Source: Bacteroidota bacterium
Lineage (GTDB): Bacteria; Bacteroidota; Bacteroidia; Flavobacteriales; Weeksellaceae
DNA length: 5,580 nucleotides
NCBI GenBank assembly: GCA_023433225.1
Contig: JAEZDQ010000071.1
Coordinates: forward strand, 1-5,580
Direction: 5' to 3'
Part shown: in pieces, positions 1 through 5,086 of the stretch
How positions within the stretch are numbered: the first letter of the stretch is position 1
Layout: each line of letters opens with the position of its first letter
Notes under the pieces: generated by a model
Databases searched by the model: none
Told to the model about the DNA's origin: nothing
What the model saw: only the letters and a program-made list of their open reading frames with translations
Translations under genes and position numbers: made by a program

Positions 1-458
1 TTTACTTCATAAGCCAATCCGAACTCAATGAGTTTTTGAGTCAGTTCGATTTGTTCCAGAATATGGCCTGTTGCGGTTGGTTCTATGGTCGGTGGCAGAA
101 AATTAAATGTATCGAGAACCTTGTGGAAGTCAACTGTATATTTTTGGACAATTTCCATCGGTTCCAGTTTTTCCAGTTTCGACTGTTTCACAAAACGGTC
201 ATTTTCTACATTTCCATCGTCTGTGAGGTGGCCTGCATCGGTGATATTGCGTACATAACGGACTTTATAACCCAAATGAGTGAGATAACGATAAATCATA
301 TCGAATGATAAAAAAGTACGCACATTTCCCAAATGTACATTGCTGTAAACCGTCGGGCCGCAAACATACATTCCAACACTGTCTTTGTGAATGGGAACAA
401 ATGTTTCTTTCTCGCCGCTCAGCGAATTATGTACTTTTAAGTTGTGGTTTTTTATCAT
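1..458 (-). CDS. cysS: Cysteinyl-tRNA synthetase, N-terminal part (runs off the left edge)
   Basis: This cytoplasmic class I aminoacyl-tRNA synthetase activates cysteine with ATP and charges tRNA-Cys. The first 152 codons are present; the family is usually about 460-500 residues, so about two thirds lies outside the window. The translation begins MIKNHNLKVHNSLSGEKETF. MYVCGPTVYSNVHLGN (30-45) holds the first zinc-ligand cysteine (C33) and a HIGH-type ATP-binding signature in the form HLGN (42-45). RYVRNITDAGHL (68-78 region) and IEPTATGHILEQI (125-137) are also typical of the family. The start is firm: an in-frame TAG lies two codons upstream of the ATG at 458. It is the last visible gene of the folE-unknown-cysS set, 22 bases after the preceding stop, with no terminator between. 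It has no visible promoter of its own and is probably co-transcribed. Identification is confident; the C-terminal zinc ligands and KMSKS loop cannot be seen. Confidence 0.96.
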   Translation of the reverse strand, partial: MIKNHNLKVHNSLSGEKETFVPIHKDSVGMYVCGPTVYSNVHLGNVRTFLSFDMIYRYLTHLGYKVRYVRNITDAGHLTDDGNVENDRFVKQSKLEKLEPMEIVQKYTVDFHKVLDTFNFLPPTIEPTATGHILEQIELTQKLIEFGLAYEV

Positions 459-480
459 TTTCTACTTTATTTGGATATAA

Positions 481-1434
481 TTATTCATCTTCCAAAATTA
501 ACTCAATCCGTATTTTTTCCTTCATTTTATTTTTGGATTCATTCGCAATGAGTTCTACAGTTCTATCTGTTTCAATGTAATAGGGCAGTCCGGGAAAATA
601 AAAATATTCGTAATAATTTTTATCAACTACATCAAATTTACTCTTATCTATAAAATCTTCCATTTTTTGATCTTTCATACCCATTTTTTCAAACAATGAA
701 ATGACCATGCTTTTTGCATCTTCAGAATTTAAGGTAACATCATGATTAAAAATACAAAAGCCATTTTCTTGGTCTAAATGATCAAAAGAGATTATTGCAT
801 CTCCGCGCAATGGATTCTCACCAATTAAATTTTCAAATTCTTCCTCATAAATGATAGGATGAGAAGTTTCAAATTCTATACCTAAAGGAAAATGAAAATA
901 TTGTAACTCCTTCATTACAAGTGATTCAATTCCTTCTTTTGATGCATAAATAGAAAGAAAAGGATCCATAGCTTTGTTTAAACGCGCTAAATCTATATCG
1001 GGTTTTTCCAATTTAACCTTTTCAATTGCTGAATTGAAAGACAGTTTCATTATTTCTGAAATCTCTTTCCAATTCTCCACTTCTAAAAATTCCCCAACCT
1101 CATTGGTTTTATAAATAAATTCCAGAAAAACGCTGTTGTTATTGAGCATACTACTAAACTCTACCGGCAGATTTGTAAAATTGGATTTATATTTCCACCG
1201 AATTTTATATTCGGTTTCAGTTGAATCTATGACAGAAAAATTAGCAAAATACGTGGAGGAATCGGTTTTTGCTAATTCACCTCCTGTCCAGCTTTTTTTG
1301 ATTTTGGTAACTACATAATCATAGCTGTCACCTTTTGACCAATAAGCAACAAAAGCAACTTTTGTTGAGTCTGTTTGTGCAAAACAAAAGAAAATGCCTA
1401 AAAACCAAATGATTATGGAAAGTTTAAAATTCAC
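481..1434 (-). CDS. Secreted protein of unknown function (317 aa)
   Basis: I do not recognise this family. The N-terminus is a clear Sec signal peptide: a short charged start (MNFK), a hydrophobic stretch of about 14 residues (LSIIIWFLGIFFCF), and a probable signal peptidase I cut after A19 in 'FCFA-QT', typical of Bacteroidetes. The only cysteine near the site (C17, 'IFFC') does not fit a lipobox, so a soluble periplasmic or secreted protein is more likely than a lipoprotein. The mature part (about 300 residues) has no other membrane segment. It alternates Lys/Glu-rich helical stretches (about 115-160) with aromatic, strand-like segments (FYFPGLPYY near 279-287) and ends in an acidic tail, LILEDE. 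The start must be GTG: the folE stop lies in the same frame four codons upstream, and any later start loses the signal peptide. It sits 9 bases after folE and 22 before cysS. Its base composition appears lower in GC than either neighbour, which suggests a later insertion or weaker constraint. Confidence 0.85.
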   Translation of the reverse strand: MNFKLSIIIWFLGIFFCFAQTDSTKVAFVAYWSKGDSYDYVVTKIKKSWTGGELAKTDSSTYFANFSVIDSTETEYKIRWKYKSNFTNLPVEFSSMLNNNSVFLEFIYKTNEVGEFLEVENWKEISEIMKLSFNSAIEKVKLEKPDIDLARLNKAMDPFLSIYASKEGIESLVMKELQYFHFPLGIEFETSHPIIYEEEFENLIGENPLRGDAIISFDHLDQENGFCIFNHDVTLNSEDAKSMVISLFEKMGMKDQKMEDFIDKSKFDVVDKNYYEYFYFPGLPYYIETDRTVELIANESKNKMKEKIRIELILEDE

Positions 1435-1443
1435 AGTATAGGC

Positions 1444-2121
1444 TTACACATTAAACTTCGTATGCACACCTATATAATGCAGGAATTCTCTTCTTGTGGT
1501 CGGATCGGTTTTGAAAACACCGCCTAATTCAGCGGTTACCGTACTGCTGTCAATATCCCGGATTCCGCGAGAATTCACACATAGATGTTTGGCATCGATC
1601 ACACAAGCCACATCTGCCGTTCCCAATGCATCCTGCATCGCTTTTACAATCTGCATCGTCAATCTTTCCTGAACCTGCGGGCGTTTCGCAAAATAATCCA
1701 CAATCCGGTTCATTTTGGAGAGTCCGATTACCTTTCCGTTGGAAATATATCCGATGTGCGCCTTTCCCACGATGGGCAAAAAGTGGTGTTCACAGGTCGA
1801 ATAAACCGTGATGTCTTTCTCCACCAGCATTTGATTGTATTTGTATTTATTGTCGAAGGTGGACATTTTGGGTTTTCTGTCGGGGTGTAGTCCACCGAAA
1901 ATTTCATTTACAAACATTTTGGCCACGCGTTTTGGGGTTCCTTTCAGGCTGTCATCCGTAAGATCCAATCCTAAAATATTCATGATGTTTCGGAAATCCG
2001 CTTCGATTTTTGAAATCTTCTCTTCATTGCTCAACTCAAAAGCATCTTCGCGCATCGGCGTATCGTGGTGCGAGGCAAAATGGTCATCGCCTATTTCGTC
2101 GTGTAAATCCTGATTTGACAT
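1444..2121 (-). CDS. folE: GTP cyclohydrolase I
   Basis: This enzyme converts GTP to 7,8-dihydroneopterin triphosphate and formate, the entry step of tetrahydrofolate (and pterin) synthesis in the cytoplasm; the family forms a homodecamer. The protein is 225 residues from the chosen start. VYSTCEHHFLPIVGKAHIGY (106-125) carries zinc ligands C110 and H113 and active-site H112; DAKHLCVNSRGIRD (176-189) carries H179 and the third zinc ligand C181; the QVQERLTMQI segment (149-158) is also conserved. All key residues are present and the numbering matches the E. coli enzyme. The frame stays open upstream to an ATG at 2172, but I prefer the ATG at 2121. It gives a normal family length, the 17 extra residues look non-coding, and a -7-type box lies inside that extension. 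Residues 1-30 are the usual variable acidic/His-rich tail. It is the first gene of the folE-unknown-cysS set. Confidence 0.97.
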   Translation of the reverse strand: MSNQDLHDEIGDDHFASHHDTPMREDAFELSNEEKISKIEADFRNIMNILGLDLTDDSLKGTPKRVAKMFVNEIFGGLHPDRKPKMSTFDNKYKYNQMLVEKDITVYSTCEHHFLPIVGKAHIGYISNGKVIGLSKMNRIVDYFAKRPQVQERLTMQIVKAMQDALGTADVACVIDAKHLCVNSRGIRDIDSSTVTAELGGVFKTDPTTRREFLHYIGVHTKFNV

Positions 2122-2139
2122 TCTTATACAATTAATCCG

Positions 2140-2147
2140 CAAATTTA
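2140..2147 (-). promoter_or_regulatory. Candidate -7 promoter box for folE
   Basis: On the minus strand this reads TAAATTTG, an exact match to the Bacteroidetes sigma-ABfr -7 consensus TAnnTTTG. It lies 18 bases before the preferred folE ATG, implying a leader of roughly 10-12 bases. I do not see a good TTG/TTTG -33 element at the usual spacing, so this rests on the -7 box and position only. If real, it would drive folE, the secreted-protein gene and cysS together. Confidence 0.42.
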
Positions 2148-2176
2148 CCGAATCGGAATCAGAATTCATCATTTAA

Positions 2177-2195
2177 TCATTAGTTTTCCTAATGA
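2177..2195. repeat. Short perfect inverted repeat upstream of folE
   Basis: TCATTAG and CTAATGA form perfect 7-base arms around a 5-base centre (TTTTC). The site lies about 30 bases upstream of the candidate folE -7 box, where a regulator might bind. It is short and AT-rich, so chance is a real alternative. No regulator can be named. Confidence 0.3.
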
Positions 2196-2444
2196 ACTGA
2201 TAATTCAATCTTTATGCTTATACAATATAATCCTTTAACTTTTCGTTAGTAAGAAATAATTTAGAGAACAAGACTTTCAATTAACTTTTTTGAGCAATTA
2301 GAATCAGACTGATAGTTTTTCATTTTTAAAGCACTTAATATAAAGTAAACTTCTACTCTTAAGCTGTAATCAAGACCGGATTAAAAATCTGTCTCCACGA
2401 CTTAAGCTATGTAAAACTTATATTAATTTAAATTTTTAAAAATT

Positions 2445-2501
2445 ATGAAAAACCTGAAAATGATTTCAGCATTCCATTTTGTTTATGGCTCTATCGTGTA
2501 A
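2445..2501 (+). pseudogene. Frameshifted signal-peptide start of the downstream lipoprotein gene
   Basis: An ATG at 2445 opens MKNLKMISAFHFVYGSIV and stops at 2499-2501 after 18 codons. Its first ten residues look like the charged start and hydrophobic core of a lipoprotein signal peptide, but the frame then leaves the long reading frame starting at 2479. Removing one C of the pair at 2474-2475 joins the two frames and gives MKNLKMISAFILFMALSC, a textbook lipoprotein signal ending in a lipobox-like ALSC. I therefore read 2445-3132 as one gene with a single extra base (688 bases, one more than a multiple of three). Whether this is a true mutation or a sequencing error cannot be decided here. 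Confidence 0.72.
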
Positions 2502-3132
2502 CGACGATGAGAATTCCAACCAAAACCTTGAAGAAAACGGATTCTTTTCTGAAGATGTACTCATAGTAGGGAATAAGTGGGTTTATTGGTATTATGAAAT
2601 AGATGATTACTTTGAAAATCCGGAGGAAATAATTTATACCGGAGAAATTGACTCAGTTGAAGTCATGGGTTATGGAAATTATAACGGGATTTCATATTCT
2701 ATACTAAAAAAACGAAAATTTATGGCTGATGAATTAACTGAAGAAAGTTTTAGTCATCAAAGAATTACTCCTTCTACCCATTGGGTCTATTTTTCAGAGA
2801 ATCAGTTTCCGGAAAATGAAGAGGACGGCTCTGTCTTACATCCAGGCGAAGATTGGGATTATTTTTGGATTGAAACTGCGTATGCATTGGAGTACGGAGA
2901 AGTTGAATATCGTTTACGCGAACCAACAACCGTTAATATAGATGGTGTAATGTATGATGTGTTGCCCTATAATGGTGTTTTTACACCAAATGAAAATTAC
3001 CCAGATATGATATCCAAAACCATAGAATACAATTATAATAAAGATGTTGGATTGGTAAATTATGTTTGTCATTCTGTTCATGGAACTTATGCTTTTGGAA
3101 CAAGGTTAAAATCTTTTACTCCCGGTAATTAA
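2479..3132 (+). CDS. Probable surface lipoprotein of unknown function (main open frame; real start likely 2445)
   Basis: I do not recognise the family. The open frame gives 217 residues from a TTG at 2479 (or from the ATG at 2485), beginning MFMALSCNDDENSNQ. The S-C-N-D-D-E start matches the end of a lipoprotein signal peptide with C7 as the lipidated residue; acidic residues just after the Cys resemble the surface-export signal of Bacteroidetes lipoproteins (inference). As written, the N-terminal half of the signal is in another frame (ATG at 2445), so the product of this frame alone would lack a working export signal. The mature part is acidic and rich in Tyr/Trp (VGNKWVYWYYEIDDYF, 27-42; EDWDYFWIETAYALEYGEVEYRL, about 129-151). 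It is probably a mostly beta, outer-membrane-attached protein with no catalytic motif I can identify. It ends in GLVNYVCHSVHGTYAFGTRL plus a short tail, so the C-terminus looks complete. A strong terminator follows at once, so the gene seems monocistronic. Confidence 0.75.
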   Translation: MFMALSCNDDENSNQNLEENGFFSEDVLIVGNKWVYWYYEIDDYFENPEEIIYTGEIDSVEVMGYGNYNGISYSILKKRKFMADELTEESFSHQRITPSTHWVYFSENQFPENEEDGSVLHPGEDWDYFWIETAYALEYGEVEYRLREPTTVNIDGVMYDVLPYNGVFTPNENYPDMISKTIEYNYNKDVGLVNYVCHSVHGTYAFGTRLKSFTPGN

Positions 3133-3153
3133 TCTATCAAAATAAGTAATAAC

Positions 3154-3185
3154 AAAAGCCGAACAAGATTTGTTTGGCTTTTTTT
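3154..3185 (+). terminator. Intrinsic terminator after the lipoprotein gene
   Basis: The arms AAAAGCCGAACAA (3154-3166) and TTGTTTGGCTTTT (3170-3182) pair over 13 bases with one G-U wobble, closing a 3-base loop (GAT). The T run covers 3179-3185. It lies 21 bases after the stop at 3132 and separates this gene from hutH. Confidence 0.88.
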
Positions 3186-3200
3186 ACTTTAACAAATCCG

Positions 3201-3208
3201 TATCTTTG
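3201..3208 (+). promoter_or_regulatory. Candidate -7 promoter box for hutH
   Basis: TATCTTTG is an exact match to the Bacteroidetes -7 consensus TAnnTTTG. It lies 28 bases before the hutH ATG, implying a leader of about 20 bases. A TTTG at 3173-3176 is a possible -33 element, although its 24-base spacing is slightly long and it lies inside the upstream terminator stem. I see no HutC-type operator or riboswitch. Confidence 0.55.
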
Positions 3209-3236
3209 GGCATCGCAAAAAGAATAAATAAACCAG

Positions 3237-4736
3237 ATGAAAATTTACGGCGTTGACCATTTCACGTATAACGATGTTTTTAAAGTTTTAAACTCCGCTT
3301 CAGAAGCAGGCTTGGACGAAAAAAGCAAATCGCAAATCCTAAAATCAAAATCCAATGTCGAATCCATTGTAAATTCAGGAATGACGGTTTACGGCATCAA
3401 CACGGGTTTCGGGCCGCTTTGTGATACCAAAATCTCTAAAGAAGAAACCCGGAAACTTCAGGAAAATTTATTGATCAGCCATGCTGTTGGTGTGGGAAAT
3501 CCTATTTCCAAAGAAATTTCAAAACTGATGCTGATTACAAAACTTCATGCTTTGGCCAAAGGATTTTCGGGGATTTCCATGGAAACTTTCGAAAGAATTT
3601 TATTGTTCTTGGAAAAAGACATCATCCCCGTTGTTCCCGAACAAGGTTCCGTCGGAGCTTCTGGTGATTTGGCACCGCTTTCTCATTTGTTTTTACCGCT
3701 AATTGGTGAAGGAGAAGTTTGGTTTGAAGGACAAATTAAACCTACGGCAGAAGTTCTGAATCATTACAATATCGAACCCATTGAATTGCAAGCAAAAGAA
3801 GGATTGGGACTTATAAACGGAACCCAATTCATCCTGGCACATGCGCTTTTCGGATTAGACAAAATGAAATATTTGCTGGATTTGGCCGATGTAATCGGGA
3901 CAATGAGTCTGGAAGCTTATTCCGGATTGAAATCTCCGTTTACCGCAGAATTACATGAAGTTCGTCCGTATGAAGGAACGAAGTTAGTTGCCCAAAGAAT
4001 CCGAAAAATTTTAGAAGGTTCTGAAATCATTGACAACCCCAAATTTCCAAGAGTTCAGGATCCTTATTCTCTCCGATGTATGCCACAGGTACACGGGGCT
4101 TCAAGAAATACCTGGATGCATCTGAAGGAAATGGCCGAAATTGAATTGAATTCCGTGACCGATAACCCCATCGTTTTGGACGAGAAAACCGCCATCAGCG
4201 GTGGAAATTTCCACGGGCAGCCGATGGCAATGGTTTTGGATTATGCGACCATAGCCGCTGCGGAATTAGGGAATATTTCAGACCGAAGACAATATTTATT
4301 ATTGGAAGGAAAACACGGATTGCCTAAACTTTTGACGGCAAACTCCGGATTAAATTCCGGATTTATGATTCCTCAATATACTTCCGCGGCTTTGGTAACC
4401 GAAAATAAAACTTTGTGTTTCCCGGCTTCCGCAGATTCCGTTCCGACTTCCCTTGGGCAGGAAGACCATGTTTCGATGGGAAGTATTTCGGGTAGAAAAT
4501 TCAATCAGGTTTTAAATAATCTGGAAAAAATCCTTGCCATAGAATTGATGTATGCCTGTCAGGGGCTGGAATTTAGAAGGCCATTGAAAACAAGTTCAAT
4601 TTTGGAAGAAGTTTTTGCGGCCGTTCGAGAAGTTTGTCCGAAACTGGAAGATGACCGTTTAATCGGGAAAGACATCAATGCAATTATTGAATTAATTCAA
4701 GGAAGGAAGTTGAAAGATATAATTTCGAAGATTTAA
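3237..4736 (+). CDS. hutH: Histidine ammonia-lyase
   Basis: This cytoplasmic enzyme removes ammonia from L-histidine to give urocanate, the first step of histidine degradation. The protein is complete at 499 residues, normal for the family (about 500). GSVGASGDLAPLSHL (137-151) contains the A141-S142-G143 triad that cyclises into the MIO electrophile. YGINTGFG (52-59) carries the catalytic Tyr Y52. S81-H82 at the selectivity position is the histidine-type pair, unlike the His-Leu or Phe-Leu of tyrosine and phenylalanine lyases. N194 (LINGTQ), Y277 and R280 (VQDPYSLRCMPQVHG), F325 (GGNFHGQP) and E409 (GQEDHVSMG) are the expected active-site residues. The ATG follows a TAnnTTTG box closely, and no better upstream start is seen. 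The stop TAA overlaps the first base pairs of a palindrome cluster. hutU follows on the same strand after 350 bases that hold a transposase remnant; hutI and hutG are not in the window. Confidence 0.98.
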   Translation: MKIYGVDHFTYNDVFKVLNSASEAGLDEKSKSQILKSKSNVESIVNSGMTVYGINTGFGPLCDTKISKEETRKLQENLLISHAVGVGNPISKEISKLMLITKLHALAKGFSGISMETFERILLFLEKDIIPVVPEQGSVGASGDLAPLSHLFLPLIGEGEVWFEGQIKPTAEVLNHYNIEPIELQAKEGLGLINGTQFILAHALFGLDKMKYLLDLADVIGTMSLEAYSGLKSPFTAELHEVRPYEGTKLVAQRIRKILEGSEIIDNPKFPRVQDPYSLRCMPQVHGASRNTWMHLKEMAEIELNSVTDNPIVLDEKTAISGGNFHGQPMAMVLDYATIAAAELGNISDRRQYLLLEGKHGLPKLLTANSGLNSGFMIPQYTSAALVTENKTLCFPASADSVPTSLGQEDHVSMGSISGRKFNQVLNNLEKILAIELMYACQGLEFRRPLKTSSILEEVFAAVREVCPKLEDDRLIGKDINAIIELIQGRKLKDIISKI

Positions 4737-4767
4737 CCTTGTCAAGGTTCAGAACCTTCACAAGGTT
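4735..4767 (+). repeat. REP-like palindrome pair, left side of the transposase remnant; also terminator-like
   Basis: Two 15-base palindromic units, AACCTTGTCAAGGTT (4735-4749) and AACCTTCACAAGGTT (4753-4767), are separated by CAG. The second is the reverse complement of the first with one change, so the pair can also fold as one 15-base-pair stem with a 3-base loop and a single mismatch. The first unit starts inside the hutH stop codon (TAA, 4734-4736). The right arm runs into five Ts (4766-4770), so it resembles an intrinsic terminator for hutH. The same 16 bases, including the following C, recur exactly at 5026-5041. Confidence 0.85.
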
Positions 4768-4783
4768 TTTAGGAAGTTCGATA

Positions 4784-5012
4784 ATGGATATTAGAAATCA
4801 ACCTATAGAACCAGAGATATTTTACCATATTTACAATCGTGGGGTAAATGGTGAGGTTATTTTTAAATCCACCCGAAATTTTGATTTTTTCCTTAAAAAG
4901 GTAGAGGAGTATTTAAAATTTTCTACAGAAAAATGAAATAATAGAACTATTTGACGACAAGGAGGATTTTATATTTTGTCACAATAAAGAATTAGATTTA
5001 GAAGAATTTTAA
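4784..5012 (+). pseudogene. IS200/RAYT-like transposase, internally deleted and frameshifted
   Basis: From the ATG at 4784 the frame reads about 50 residues: MDIRNQPIEPEIFYHIYNRG, then VNGEVIFKSTRNFDFF and LKKVEEYL. The F-YHIYNRG-N--IF pattern followed by a helix ending in YL is the typical start of Bacteroidetes Y1 (HUH-type) transposases of the IS200/RAYT group. The frame ends at a TGA at 4934-4936. In the next frame (about 4917-5012) the sequence reads QKNEIIELFDDKEDFIFCHN then KELDLEEF and stops; its FDDKEDF---H--LDLEE pattern resembles the C-terminal end of the same family (recalled pattern, less certain than the N-terminal match). The middle, with the HUH metal site (usually in a PNHFH context) and the catalytic Tyr, is absent, so roughly 100 or more residues have been lost and the product is inactive. 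An in-frame TTG at 4739 gives a longer reading but lies inside the palindrome and adds nothing family-like. Confidence 0.75.
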
Positions 5013-5025
5013 AGTTAACGAATTC

Positions 5026-5072
5026 AACCTTGTCAAGGTTCTATGCGTGAAAACATTAACCTTGACAAGGTA
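5026..5072 (+). repeat. REP-like palindrome pair, right side of the transposase remnant
   Basis: AACCTTGTCAAGGTT (5026-5040, identical to the unit at 4735) is followed after 17 bases by AACCTTGACAAGGTA (5058-5072). The second is the inverted copy of the first with one end mismatch. Each unit is a palindrome, and together they can form a 14-base-pair stem with a 17-base loop. The structure ends 14 bases before the hutU ATG, so it could affect translation or transcript stability. No long T run follows, so it is not a typical terminator. Confidence 0.82.
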
Positions 5073-5086
5073 AGAAACAGATAAAT

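Larger units (their letters stand above)
2122..2444. other. Divergent non-coding region between folE and the lipoprotein gene
   Basis: About 320 bases of very AT-rich sequence carry no convincing coding frame, tRNA or riboswitch fold that I can see. It holds the candidate folE -7 box (2140-2147) and the inverted repeat at 2177-2195. Two copies of CTTAAGCT occur 43 bases apart at 2358-2365 and 2401-2408. It should also contain the promoter for the plus-strand lipoprotein gene, but I find no exact TAnnTTTG there; the nearest is TAAATTTT at 2429-2436, which sits too close to the ATG at 2445 to be convincing. Confidence 0.6.
4735..5072. mobile_element. Remnant of a REP/RAYT-type element between hutH and hutU
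   Basis: The interval consists of a palindrome pair, a broken IS200/RAYT-like transposase, and a second palindrome pair made of the same units. REP-associated tyrosine transposases are commonly flanked by the palindromes they act on, so the layout fits that class. The transposase core is missing, so the unit cannot move itself. Exact ends are inferred from the outer palindromes; I see no clear target duplication. It occupies nearly all of the hutH-hutU gap. Confidence 0.65.

Noticed and set aside
36..580. Plus-strand open frames opposite cysS and the end of the secreted-protein gene
   Set aside because: They are rich in Phe, Cys and His in the manner of antisense readings, and cysS is unambiguous on the minus strand.
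1136..1318. Short plus-strand open frame inside the secreted-protein gene
   Set aside because: It is antisense to a longer frame with a clear signal peptide and has no start context or recognisable sequence.
1585..2113. Three overlapping plus-strand open frames across the folE region
   Set aside because: They are antisense to folE, whose zinc and active-site residues are all intact; their translations show no family features.
2122..2172. Longer folE start at the ATG at 2172
   Set aside because: The 17 extra residues are not family-like, and a -7-type promoter box (2140-2147) lies within them; the ATG at 2121 gives the usual length.
2358..2408. Two copies of CTTAAGCT, 43 bases apart, as a regulatory direct repeat
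   Set aside because: Eight-base AT-rich matches are weak evidence in sequence of this composition, and no promoter can be placed relative to them.
4739..4783. TTG start giving 15 more residues on the transposase fragment
   Set aside because: The extension translates the palindrome repeat itself; the ATG at 4784 matches where this family normally begins.
4735..5072. Repeated palindromes as a CRISPR array
   Set aside because: There are only four units, spacing is irregular (3, 258 and 17 bases), and the units are inverted pairs rather than direct repeats with even spacers.
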